Source of the DNA: Cycloclasticus sp. | Lineage (GTDB): Bacteria > Pseudomonadota > Gammaproteobacteria > Methylococcales > Cycloclasticaceae | Direction: 5' to 3' | Length of the DNA: 7,951 nucleotides | NCBI GenBank assembly: GCA_016764415.1 | Contig: JAESRY010000194.1 | Coordinates: 1 to 7,951 of the forward strand | Shown: piece by piece, positions 1 through 6,487 of the stretch | Layout of the letters: every line of letters begins with the position of its first letter | How positions within the stretch are numbered: the first letter of the stretch is position 1 | The notes under the pieces: generated by a model | Told to the model about the DNA's origin: nothing | Database searches by the model: none | What the model saw: the letters and a program-made list of their open reading frames with translations, nothing else | Made by a program: the position numbers and the translations under genes

Positions 1-383
1 TCGGATAAATGACTGCCGCCACCGGCGTTATAGTTAATGGTCAGTTCTTCATCTTTTTTAATAGCACGGGTGGCAATGTAGTTGATGGCTTCATCGTCTG
101 GCACGGCTTGATAACGCAGATTAGCGGGGTTGTCGTGATTGTATAAGCTGCCAAATCCCAATGCGAGGGCATGCGAGGGTGTAGTGCTAGCAAGGTTGCC
201 CCAATTAAAGACCATCGTTTTTAGGCGAGGCGGTAGTTGATCATAGGGGCGTAATAAAATAATAATAGGGCATTGTTCAACGATCTCACCTTCTGCAAAG
301 TCTCTATTTGCAAACGCACCACGACCTTTTATTGTGCCGGTGTCTTTAATATAGACATCTGCTGAGTGAAGGGTATTTATCAT
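1..383 (-). CDS. SET-domain protein-lysine N-methyltransferase, 3' end missing
   Basis: The first 127 codons of a minus-strand gene are present; the rest lies beyond the left edge. Translation shows SET-domain signatures: KGRGAFANRDFAEGE near residues 19-33 (the GxG/FA opening strand), GFGSLYNHDNPANLRY near 76-91 (the NH-x-P-N AdoMet and active-site region) and EELTINYN near 112-119 (the closing motif with the conserved tyrosine). SET proteins transfer a methyl group from SAM to lysine; the substrate of these small bacterial stand-alone versions is generally unknown. The ATG at 383 lies 3 nt after the stop of the upstream TIGR03032-type gene and has no strong ribosome binding site, so translational coupling is likely. 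Missing sequence prevents any check for a post-SET segment. The family is confident; the target is unknown. Confidence 0.88.
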   Translation of the reverse strand, partial: MINTLHSADVYIKDTGTIKGRGAFANRDFAEGEIVEQCPIIILLRPYDQLPPRLKTMVFNWGNLASTTPSHALALGFGSLYNHDNPANLRYQAVPDDEAINYIATRAIKKDEELTINYNAGGGSHLS

Positions 384-386
384 CTT

Positions 387-1529
387 TTAGTTCAGAGTTG
401 ATGGGGCGAAGGTGACCAGTTCTGCCGCTTCGGGTGACTCAGCTGGCACCGCCATTGGGCAAGCGCTGTCGGGTATCACTTCCAAATCAAATAACTCAGT
501 GACATTGCCGTCTATACGGAACCAGTCAACGCAGCTATTGGTGCTTAAATCAATTATCTGTACACCACACCAAGCTTCTGAATCAGCTTGTTTTAGTTTT
601 TCATCCAGCGCTAAGCCTTCAAAACGTTTATAACGGGGTTTTGATAAGCCGACAAAGGCGAAGTTGCCATAAAAAGCTAGCCCGCGGGTAAAGCCTGGGC
701 AGAATACTTTTGGTTCAAATTGTCCCGCACCATCGTCATCTATATTAACCACACCTAGTTCACCGGTACCTGAATTAAGCAACCAAAGCTTGCCGTCATA
801 CATTCTTGGCGAATGCGGCATGGATAAGCCTTCGCAGACAATTTTATTGGTTTTTACGTCTATGACGACACCGCCATCACCACGGCGATCACGCCAACCG
901 TCAATGGTGTTTGATTTACTCACAGCGGTGACATAGCGTGGCTCACCGTCTTGCATGGCCATGCCATTAAGATGACAACGGTCTTCATCGACTAAGGCGG
1001 AGATAAACGGTGGTCGCCATAATTCAACAAAACTATGGCGCTCTGCCACGGTGGCTATGCAGTTAAAGCGGGTGTTAATAAAGACGGGTTGGCCATCATT
1101 ATTAATACCGACATCGTGCGCATCTAAATGCCCAGTGACGTGAACACGACGAGGAACAAAGCAAGTGTCAAAGGTATTGTTGATTTGCTGGTTTGCCTCA
1201 AGAATATTTTCAAAGCGCATGATTTGATAGCCACCGGTCATGGTGAGGCTACCTTTTTTATCCATGCACAAACCCATCGGTTTAGGCAAGCCTGTTTGAT
1301 GGACGTTAATGCCGCCTTCTACATTACGACCAATAAAATACAGTAAGCCAGATTGGTAAGAGGTAAAGGCAATGGAGATATTGAGCTTTTGCAATTTAGC
1401 AAGCAATCCACCCGATACGGAGTATTCAACCTTATTATTAGCCGCTTTTTCTTCGGCTGCGTAAGCCTGCGCATTTGTTGCTGCGTCGGCTGTTTTGTTT
1501 TGCTCTTTTTGTGCGTCTTTATTACTCAC
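387..1529 (-). CDS. TIGR03032 / DUF4915-type conserved protein of unknown function
   Basis: A 380-residue protein from the preferred GTG start at 1529. I recognise the family by its near-invariant blocks: VERHSF/LWRPPFIS-like segments, DRCHLNGMAM (about residues 183-192), WRDRRGDGGVVIDV (212-225), LSMPHSPR (235-242), LWLLNSGTGELG (248-259), FCPGFTRGLAF (276-286) and VGLSKPR (293-299). Repeated short blocks suggest a beta-propeller-like fold, which is an inference. No signal peptide or membrane segment is visible. The first 35 residues or so are a hydrophilic Ala/Lys/Asn/Gln-rich tail, probably disordered, and outside the conserved domain. An ATG 42 nt upstream (1571) would add 14 residues but has a poor ribosome binding site. 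The SET methyltransferase gene follows 3 nt after the stop, so the two are probably co-transcribed. The biochemical role of the family is not known to me. Confidence 0.85.
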   Translation of the reverse strand: MSNKDAQKEQNKTADAATNAQAYAAEEKAANNKVEYSVSGGLLAKLQKLNISIAFTSYQSGLLYFIGRNVEGGINVHQTGLPKPMGLCMDKKGSLTMTGGYQIMRFENILEANQQINNTFDTCFVPRRVHVTGHLDAHDVGINNDGQPVFINTRFNCIATVAERHSFVELWRPPFISALVDEDRCHLNGMAMQDGEPRYVTAVSKSNTIDGWRDRRGDGGVVIDVKTNKIVCEGLSMPHSPRMYDGKLWLLNSGTGELGVVNIDDDGAGQFEPKVFCPGFTRGLAFYGNFAFVGLSKPRYKRFEGLALDEKLKQADSEAWCGVQIIDLSTNSCVDWFRIDGNVTELFDLEVIPDSACPMAVPAESPEAAELVTFAPSTLN

Positions 1530-1535
1530 GACCTT

Positions 1536-1542
1536 CACTCCT
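1536..1542 (-). promoter_or_regulatory. Ribosome binding site fixing the GTG start of the TIGR03032 gene
   Basis: On the minus strand AGGAGTG reads from 1542 to 1536. AGGAG ends 8 nt before the GTG at 1529-1527, which is ideal spacing. The longer reading frame from ATG 1571 would run through this site and has no comparable Shine-Dalgarno sequence, so the GTG start is favoured. Confidence 0.75.
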
Positions 1543-1585
1543 GTAATTTTAAATAGGCAAGACTTTAGCATAAAATCAGCCCGTC

Positions 1586-1614
1586 ATTTTATTGCGTGAC
1601 ACTCAGGCTGCCAG
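1586..1614 (-). promoter_or_regulatory. Candidate sigma70 promoter for the TIGR03032-SET unit
   Basis: On the minus strand CTGGCA (1614-1609, 4 of 6 matches to TTGACA) is followed after 17 nt by TAAAAT (1591-1586, 5 of 6 matches to TATAAT). The predicted start near 1579 leaves a leader of about 50 nt before the GTG at 1529, but only about 8 nt before ATG 1571, which again favours the GTG. This is a consensus match only. Confidence 0.4.
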
Positions 1615-1633
1615 TATTTGTTCTGGGCATAGG

Positions 1634-1661
1634 TTGATTTTTTTGGGGCATGCTCTAAAAT
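1634..1661 (+). promoter_or_regulatory. Candidate sigma70 promoter of the metK-ahcY-metF-ycgL-rsmE operon
   Basis: TTGATT (1634-1639, 4 of 6) and TAAAAT (1656-1661, 5 of 6) are separated by 16 nt. The expected start, about 7 nt after the -10 box, falls at 1668-1669. That is exactly where the first helix of the SAH riboswitch begins, and this coincidence strengthens the call beyond the consensus match. Confidence 0.6.
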
Positions 1662-1665
1662 GCCC
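1646..1665. repeat. Inverted repeat GGGCAT-N8-ATGCCC overlapping the operon promoter
   Basis: A perfect 6-bp inverted repeat (1646-1651 and 1660-1665) straddles the spacer and covers the -10 box at 1656-1661. Its position and symmetry suit a dimeric repressor operator. It is not a MetJ box (no AGACGTCT-like repeats), and it has no U tract on either strand to make it a terminator. The function is inferred from position only. Confidence 0.35.
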
Positions 1666-1668
1666 TCT

Positions 1669-1752
1669 CTTGAATAAGGAACGCTGCGCCAGGATTCCCC
1701 TGCTAGGCTTATTCAAGATGTCGGTTTTAAACCGATTAGTTAACGGCGTTCA
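1669..1752 (+). promoter_or_regulatory. S-adenosylhomocysteine (SAH) riboswitch
   Basis: The sequence matches the architecture of the SAH-binding aptamer. P1 is a perfect 10-bp helix (1669-1678 with 1708-1717). Inside it lies the signature AACGCTGC (1680-1687), then a small P2 hairpin CAGG/CCTG (1690-1693 with 1699-1702) and the conserved AGGC (1705-1708) at the P1 closing strand. The second signature AACGGCGTTC (1742-1751) supplies the pseudoknot strand: GAACGC (1679-1684) pairs perfectly with GCGTTC (1746-1751). A further hairpin, TCGGTT/AACCGA (1721-1726 with 1730-1735), fills the variable P3 position. SAH riboswitches are known as ON switches that raise SAH-recycling genes when SAH accumulates. 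Here the aptamer heads an operon whose first gene is metK, with ahcY second and metF third. The call rests on motif and pairing read by eye, not on a covariance search. Confidence 0.9.
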
Positions 1753-1776
1753 TTATTAACAGGAAACTGAAATAAT

Positions 1777-1831
1777 GGGCGTTGCATCTAGGTAATTTAC
1801 CTGTCTGCCACTGTTGGCAACGATATGTCCC
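1777..1831 (+). promoter_or_regulatory. Structured leader segment between aptamer and metK, possible expression-platform intermediate
   Basis: Several helices can form here. CGTTGC (1780-1785) pairs with GCAACG (1817-1822), extendable by GGG (1777-1779) with CCC (1829-1831). Inside are hairpin AGGTA/TACCT (1790-1794 with 1798-1802) and hairpin TGCCA/TGGCA (1806-1810 with 1815-1819). The last hairpin shares bases 1817-1819 with the outer helix, so the two cannot form together. The segment also repeats GGCGTT (1778-1783) from the aptamer pseudoknot strand (1745-1750). A role in relaying the ligand signal is inferred. Confidence 0.4.
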
Positions 1832-1844
1832 TCCTATAGTTCAG

Positions 1845-1866
1845 TGCCTATTTAAACAATGAGGCA
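1845..1866 (+). promoter_or_regulatory. Hairpin sequestering the metK ribosome binding site
   Basis: TGCCT (1845-1849) pairs with AGGCA (1862-1866), and ATT (1850-1852) can extend to AAT (1858-1860) around a bulged G1861. The metK Shine-Dalgarno GAGG is 1861-1864, 10 nt before ATG 1875, so most of it is buried in the stem. This is the expected arrangement for translational control by an upstream riboswitch. How ligand binding would open the stem is not evident. Confidence 0.5.
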
Positions 1867-1874
1867 AGCTTACA

Positions 1875-3041
1875 ATGAGCAATAATTTTATTTTTACATC
1901 TGAATCGGTATCCGAAGGGCATCCAGATAAAGTAGCCGATCAAATTTCTGACGCGATGTTAGACGCGCTGTTAAAACAAGATTCAGCATCTAGAGTTGCG
2001 GTAGAAACGATGGTGAAAACCGGCATGGTGATATTGGCGGGTGAAGTAACCACCAATGCATGGGTGGATACCGAGGAATTGGTTAGAAAAGTCGTTAAAG
2101 ATATCGGCTATGACAAGCCAGAAATCGGCTTTGACTGGCAAAGCTGTGCGGTACTAAATGCGATTGGCAAACAGTCTCACGATATTGCCATAGGCGTTGA
2201 TGATTCCGAAGATCACGAGCAAGGTGCGGGCGACCAAGGCTTGATGTTTGGTTATGCTTGTGATGAAACAGACGTGCTGATGCCAGCACCGATTACCTAT
2301 TCACACTTGTTGGTTCAAAAGCAGGCGGAAGTGCGTAAGTCGGGCAAATTAGATTGGTTGCGTCCTGACGCGAAAAGCCAACTCACCATGCGCTATGAAA
2401 ACAATAAGCCCGTAGGCGTTGAGGCGGTTGTGTTGTCTACACAGCACGCGCCAGATATTAGTTTGAAAGATTTGCGCGAAGCGGTGATTGAAGAAATCAT
2501 CAAGCCTGTGTTGCCTGAAGAGTGGTTTGCGGGTTGCTTGGCTGAAAATATTCATATTAACCCAACAGGCCAGTTTATTATTGGTGGGCCGGTGGGTGAT
2601 TGTGGACTGACTGGTCGTAAAATAATTGTCGATACGTACGGCGGTATGGCGCGTCACGGTGGCGGTGCGTTTTCAGGTAAAGATCCGAGCAAAGTGGATC
2701 GATCTGCTGCGTATATGAGTCGATATGTTGCTAAAAACATCGTTGCGGCGGGTTTGGCGACGCGTTGTGAAATCCAAGTGTCGTATGCGATTGGCGTAGC
2801 AAAGCCCACATCCATTTCGGTTGAAACGTTTGGCACGGGCGTGATTGATAATGACAAAATTGCAACACTGATCAGCGAACACTTTGATTTACGCCCTAAA
2901 GGTTTGATTGCAGCGCTTGATTTGAAGCGCCCAATTTATCAACAAACAGCGGCTTATGGGCACTTTGGCCGTGAGTTGCCAGATTTCACATGGGAAAGAA
3001 CAGATAAAGCCGATGAGTTGCGTTCAGCAGCCGGCATTTAA
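1875..3041 (+). CDS. metK: S-adenosylmethionine synthase (methionine adenosyltransferase)
   Basis: A 388-residue cytosolic enzyme that makes SAM from methionine and ATP, releasing phosphate and pyrophosphate; the family is normally a homotetramer. Length matches the family (about 384 in E. coli). Diagnostic motifs are intact: [14 protein letters not shown] near the N-terminus (GHPDK at 15-19, ATP and metal binding), [16 protein letters not shown] at 117-132 and the glycine-rich P-loop-like [19 protein letters not shown] at 262-280. The ATG at 1875 has GAGG 10 nt upstream and begins right at the family start ([18 protein letters not shown]). It is the first gene of the operon, placed behind the SAH riboswitch and a hairpin over its ribosome binding site. 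ahcY follows after 23 nt. No MetJ-type operator is visible. Identity is certain. Confidence 0.99.
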   Translation: MSNNFIFTSESVSEGHPDKVADQISDAMLDALLKQDSASRVAVETMVKTGMVILAGEVTTNAWVDTEELVRKVVKDIGYDKPEIGFDWQSCAVLNAIGKQSHDIAIGVDDSEDHEQGAGDQGLMFGYACDETDVLMPAPITYSHLLVQKQAEVRKSGKLDWLRPDAKSQLTMRYENNKPVGVEAVVLSTQHAPDISLKDLREAVIEEIIKPVLPEEWFAGCLAENIHINPTGQFIIGGPVGDCGLTGRKIIVDTYGGMARHGGGAFSGKDPSKVDRSAAYMSRYVAKNIVAAGLATRCEIQVSYAIGVAKPTSISVETFGTGVIDNDKIATLISEHFDLRPKGLIAALDLKRPIYQQTAAYGHFGRELPDFTWERTDKADELRSAAGI

Positions 3042-3064
3042 TTAATTTTATAGAGAGTTTAAAA

Positions 3065-4477
3065 ATGAGCACAGAAAATTTTACAGATTATAAAGTCGCC
3101 GATATGTCGTTGGCATCATGGGGTCATAAAGAAATAGCGATTGCTGAAAACGAAATGCCAGGGTTAATGGCGTTGCAAGATGAGTTTGGCGAAAGCAAAC
3201 CATTGGCAGGTGCTCGTGTTGCGGGCAGTTTGCATATGACGATTCAAACAGCGGTGTTAATTAAAACGATGATTGCCTTGGGCGCGGAAGTTCGTTGGTG
3301 TTCTTGCAATATTTTTTCAACGCAAGACCATGCAGCAGCGGCGATTGCTGATTTAGGTATTCCTGTGTTTGCTTGGAAAGGCGAAACGATTGAAGAATAC
3401 TGGTGGTGTACGGAACAAATGATGACGTGGCCAGGTGACGTCGAAGCGAATATGATTTTAGATGATGGTGGCGATGCGACGTTGTTACTACACAAAGGCG
3501 TTGAGTTTGAAAAAACCGGTGTTGTGCCAGATGCTAAAGATGGCGATAACGAAGAGTGGGTGGCTATTCTTGAAGTGCTGAGCCGTACCTTGAAAACATC
3601 GTCTGACCGATGGACAAAAATGGCGGATAGCGTGAAAGGCGTGACCGAAGAAACGACTACTGGCGTGCACCGCTTGTACCAAATGCAAGAAGCGGGCGAA
3701 TTATTATTCCCAGCGATGAACGTGAATGATTCTGTAACGAAAAGTAAATTCGATAACCTATACGGTTGCCGTGAATCATTATTAGATGGTATTAAGCGTG
3801 CAACAGATGTGATGATTGCGGGAAAAATTGCAGTGGTTATAGGCTATGGCGATGTTGGCAAAGGCTGTGCGCAAGCATTCAGAGGCATGGGCGCAACAGT
3901 GGTGGTTACAGAAGTGGATCCTATTTGTGCGCTTCAAGCGGCGATGGAAGGCTACCGCGTAGTACGTATGGATGATGTGGCGAATCAAGGCGATATTTTC
4001 GTCACCACAACGGGCAACTTAGGCGTGATTAATCACGACCATATGGTGGCGATGAAAAATGAAGCGATTGTTTGTAATATCGGTCATTTCGATTCTGAAA
4101 TTGATATTGCTTCATTAGAACAATACGAATGGGAAGAAGTGAAGCCGCAAGTGGACCACATTATTTTTCCTGATGGCAAACGCATTACTTTATTAGCGAA
4201 AGGCCGATTAGTGAATTTAGGTTGTGCAACAGGTCACCCTAGTTTTGTGATGTCGGCATCGTTCACTAACCAAGTGATGGCTCAAATGGAGTTCTTTATG
4301 AACGGTGATGCGTATAAAAATGAAGTATACGTACTGCCAAAAACATTAGACGAAAAAGTAGCGCGTTTGCATTTGAGCAAAATTGGTGTAAACCTAACCG
4401 AATTAAGCCAAGAGCAAGCAGACTATATTAATGTGCCTGTTGAAGGCCCTTACAAACCAGATCATTACCGTTATTAA
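3065..4477 (+). CDS. ahcY: Adenosylhomocysteinase (SAH hydrolase)
   Basis: A 470-residue NAD-dependent cytosolic enzyme that hydrolyses SAH reversibly to adenosine and homocysteine, removing the product inhibitor of methyltransferases. Motifs in order: [15 protein letters not shown] (from residue 55), [14 protein letters not shown] (81-94), [13 protein letters not shown] (133-145), [10 protein letters not shown] (195-204), [13 protein letters not shown] (219-231), the Rossmann NAD loop GYGDVGKG (260-267), GHPSFVMS (390-397) and the C-terminal KPDHYRY with the Lys and Tyr that contact NAD of the neighbouring subunit. An insert around 146-185 marks the longer bacterial form of the family. The ribosome binding site GAGAG (3053-3057) lies 7 nt before the ATG. 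It is second in the operon, between metK and metF, and is the classical target of SAH riboswitches. Confidence 0.99.
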   Translation: MSTENFTDYKVADMSLASWGHKEIAIAENEMPGLMALQDEFGESKPLAGARVAGSLHMTIQTAVLIKTMIALGAEVRWCSCNIFSTQDHAAAAIADLGIPVFAWKGETIEEYWWCTEQMMTWPGDVEANMILDDGGDATLLLHKGVEFEKTGVVPDAKDGDNEEWVAILEVLSRTLKTSSDRWTKMADSVKGVTEETTTGVHRLYQMQEAGELLFPAMNVNDSVTKSKFDNLYGCRESLLDGIKRATDVMIAGKIAVVIGYGDVGKGCAQAFRGMGATVVVTEVDPICALQAAMEGYRVVRMDDVANQGDIFVTTTGNLGVINHDHMVAMKNEAIVCNIGHFDSEIDIASLEQYEWEEVKPQVDHIIFPDGKRITLLAKGRLVNLGCATGHPSFVMSASFTNQVMAQMEFFMNGDAYKNEVYVLPKTLDEKVARLHLSKIGVNLTELSQEQADYINVPVEGPYKPDHYRY

Positions 4478-4480
4478 ACT

Positions 4481-5329
4481 ATGGCATTAGAATCAAATCA
4501 GCCGATTAGCTTCGAGTTTTTCCCGCCTAAAACGGAAGAAGGTCGAGAAAAGTTATTAGGCGTTAGTCAAAAGCTGGGTCAATTAGACCCCGCTTATTTC
4601 TCAGTGACCTTTGGCGCAGGTGGTAGTACGCAACAAGGCACGATTGATACCGTGTTGGATATTAAAAAGCAGGGTTTCTCTGCCGCACCACATTTGTCTT
4701 GCGTTGGGTCTACAAAAGAAAATATTCGTGAGATTTTAACGAATTATAAAAACAATGGTATTGATCGAATTGTCGCCTTACGTGGCGACATTCCATCCGG
4801 CATGTTAGATGTGGGTGAGTTTCGTTATGCCAATGAACTGGTTGCTTTTATTCGTCAAGAAACGGGCGATCATTTTCATATTGAAGTAGCCGCGTACCCA
4901 GAGACACATCCGCAAGCGGCTAATGCTCAAGTAGATATGCTTAATTTTAAGCAAAAAGTTGAAGCAGGCGCAGATAGTGCCATTACTCAATATTTCTTCA
5001 ATTTTGAGGCGTACATTCGCTTTATAGAAGATTGCGACAAAATGGGCGTTCACTTACCTATCGTGCCCGGCATTATGCCGATTACGAACTATTCACAATT
5101 AGCTCGATTCTCAGATATGTGTGGCGCAGAAATACCGCGTTGGATTCGTCAGCGTTTAATTGGTTTTGCAGATGACCGTGAGTCAATCAAAGCCTTTGGT
5201 GCGGATGTGGTGAGCGAGTTGTGCCAATCATTATTGGATTACGGCGCACCTGGCCTGCATTTTTATAGCATGAACCAAGCAGAAGCGAGTTTAGCTATTT
5301 GCCGTAACTTAGGTGTAGATAAGGCATGA
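4481..5329 (+). CDS. metF: 5,10-methylenetetrahydrofolate reductase
   Basis: A 282-residue FAD-dependent TIM-barrel reductase that converts 5,10-methylene- to 5-methyltetrahydrofolate, the methyl donor for remaking methionine from homocysteine. Visible motifs: FEFFPPK at 11-17 (Glu12 corresponds to the catalytic Glu28 of E. coli MetF), VTFGAGGS (42-49), HLSC (71-74), ALRGD (99-103, Asp103 equivalent to the flavin-tuning Asp120), YPETHP (139-144), ITQYFF (168-173), PGIMP (196-200) and GLHFYSMN (258-265). It is a little shorter than the 296-residue E. coli protein, mainly at the N-terminus. The ATG follows the ahcY stop by 3 nt with no clear Shine-Dalgarno sequence, so translation is probably coupled. 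It overlaps ycgL by 4 nt (ATGA). Confidence 0.98.
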   Translation: MALESNQPISFEFFPPKTEEGREKLLGVSQKLGQLDPAYFSVTFGAGGSTQQGTIDTVLDIKKQGFSAAPHLSCVGSTKENIREILTNYKNNGIDRIVALRGDIPSGMLDVGEFRYANELVAFIRQETGDHFHIEVAAYPETHPQAANAQVDMLNFKQKVEAGADSAITQYFFNFEAYIRFIEDCDKMGVHLPIVPGIMPITNYSQLARFSDMCGAEIPRWIRQRLIGFADDRESIKAFGADVVSELCQSLLDYGAPGLHFYSMNQAEASLAICRNLGVDKA

Positions 5330-5622
5330 GTGATAAAAAAGAAGTAGCCTGCGCGATTTATAAAACTAAAAAACGTGATGGCCTGTATTTGTACGTAAAA
5401 GAGCAGGACGAATTTTCAGACGTACCTGATGAGGTCATGAAGCAATTTCCTGAGCCTGAGTATGTGTTTGATTTAATGCTGTCTGCCGATAGGCCGCTAG
5501 CACGTGAGAATGTTTTAATCGTCATGAAAGGTCTTGCTACAGACGGTTTTCACTTGCAAATGCCGCCGAGACCAGAAATCCCCATCAGGACCATTGAAAT
5601 GCCGGATAGTTTGCACGGCTAG
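5326..5622 (+). CDS. ycgL: YcgL-domain protein
   Basis: A 98-residue protein with the YcgL (DUF709) pattern: a start ending in CAIYKTKKRDGLYLYV (residues 9-24), then a DEFSDVPDEVMKQFPEPE segment (28-45), a central region with RENVLIVMKGLATDGFHLQMPP (60-81) and a short variable tail. This is the usual size of the family, which is small, soluble, largely confined to gammaproteobacteria and of unclear biochemical role. The start codon overlaps the metF stop (ATGA), so the two are translationally coupled. rsmE begins 2 nt after its stop. Its place inside an activated-methyl-cycle operon is contextual information only; no catalytic residues can be named. Family assignment is good, function unknown. 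Confidence 0.9.
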   Translation: MSDKKEVACAIYKTKKRDGLYLYVKEQDEFSDVPDEVMKQFPEPEYVFDLMLSADRPLARENVLIVMKGLATDGFHLQMPPRPEIPIRTIEMPDSLHG

Positions 5623-5624
5623 TT

Positions 5625-6356
5625 ATGCGTATTTCGCGGCTTTTTATAGAGCACGATTTAGCAGAAGGCTTGTTACTCAGCTTAGAGTCGGACGCCGCAC
5701 ATTATTTGCGTAATGTACTGCGTTTAAAAAAAGGCTTCCTACTAACCGTCTTTAATGGACAAGGCGGTGAATATGCCGCTACCGTGCATGAAGTTCACCG
5801 TAAAGCCGTTGTGTTGGATATAGGCATTTGGCGAGATGTTGATTTAGAATCGCCACTAAAAATAGAGCTTGGCTTAAGTGTGTCGCGTGGCGAACGCATG
5901 GATGTTGCCATTCAAAAAGCAACTGAGCTGGGCGTAGCCGTTATTACGCCGGTTATTACTGAACACTGCGTTGTAAAATTAACCGATGAAAGACGCTTGC
6001 AGCGCCACCAACATTGGCAAAGTATTGTTTATAGAGCGTGCGAGCAATGTGGCCGTAATGTCCCCCCAATATTAAACATAACAACTGACTTAGCGCAGTG
6101 GCTAGGAGGTGACTTACCGGCAAGCCGTATTATTTTTGAGCCGGGTAAATTGGACACGCTGAAAAGCTATAAAAAGCCGGAAGGTTCAGTTTCTGTACTG
6201 ATAGGTCCAGAAGGTGGCTTTTCGGAACAAGAGGTAGTTGGTGCTGAAACGTCTGGTTTTACAGCGTTAGGTTTTGGCCCGAGAGTGGTTAGAAATGAAA
6301 CTGCGGCGATTGCTTCGATAGCGGCAATGCAGGTGCTTTGGGGTGATATGGGATGA
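5625..6356 (+). CDS. rsmE: 16S rRNA (uracil(1498)-N(3))-methyltransferase RsmE
   Basis: A 243-residue SAM-dependent enzyme of the SPOUT (trefoil knot) superfamily that methylates N3 of U1498 in helix 44 of 16S rRNA, acting on the 30S subunit. The N-terminal PUA-like RNA-binding part contains HYLRNVLRL (26-34). The knot domain shows SRGERMDVAIQKATELGV (87-104), RACEQCGRN (137-145), LIGPEGGFSEQE (192-203) and LGFGPRVVRNETAA (215-228), where the more usual form is RxLRTETA. Length is typical (E. coli 243). The ATG starts 2 nt after the ycgL stop without a strong ribosome binding site, consistent with coupling. It is the last gene of the operon and is a SAM consumer; a stable GC-rich hairpin begins 12 nt after its stop. 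Confidence 0.97.
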   Translation: MRISRLFIEHDLAEGLLLSLESDAAHYLRNVLRLKKGFLLTVFNGQGGEYAATVHEVHRKAVVLDIGIWRDVDLESPLKIELGLSVSRGERMDVAIQKATELGVAVITPVITEHCVVKLTDERRLQRHQHWQSIVYRACEQCGRNVPPILNITTDLAQWLGGDLPASRIIFEPGKLDTLKSYKKPEGSVSVLIGPEGGFSEQEVVGAETSGFTALGFGPRVVRNETAAIASIAAMQVLWGDMG

Positions 6357-6367
6357 CCAGTCCAGTC

Positions 6368-6390
6368 CCTTCCTCCTAGCAGGGGGAAGG
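6368..6390 (+). repeat. GC-rich hairpin just after rsmE, possible transcript end or palindromic repeat
   Basis: CCTTCC (6368-6373) pairs with GGAAGG (6385-6390), extended by a T-G wobble and two C-G pairs to a 9-bp stem (6368-6376 with 6382-6390) around a 5-nt loop. It begins 12 nt after the rsmE stop. There is no U tract after it (TTAGGATGGGGG follows), so it is not a standard intrinsic terminator. It could protect the mRNA 3' end or be a copy of a dispersed GC-rich palindrome. Confidence 0.5.
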
Positions 6391-6487
6391 TTAGGATGGG
6401 GGTTGGCTCATCAATTTATACTATTTAGTTATATTTTGGCTGTTCGCTGCCGCGAGGGCTTTCATTTCTTTTGTTCACCCAAAAGCA

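Noticed and set aside
412..1556. Plus-strand open frames opposite the TIGR03032 gene
   Set aside because: They are antisense shadows of a gene with strong family motifs, and their translations show no domains.
1569..1571. ATG as start of the TIGR03032 gene
   Set aside because: Poor ribosome binding site and a predicted transcription start only about 8 nt upstream. GTG 1529 has an ideal AGGAG.
1800..1815. GCCACTGT resembling part of a cobalamin riboswitch
   Set aside because: The surrounding conserved B12-box and other core elements are absent; the match is too short to mean anything.
1572..1874. MetJ operator or a SAM-type riboswitch ahead of metK
   Set aside because: No tandem AGACGTCT-like boxes are visible, and the conserved strings and pseudoknot fit the SAH aptamer rather than a SAM class.
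2095..5053. Minus-strand open frames opposite metK, ahcY and metF
   Set aside because: Antisense shadows of three certain genes, without plausible protein features.
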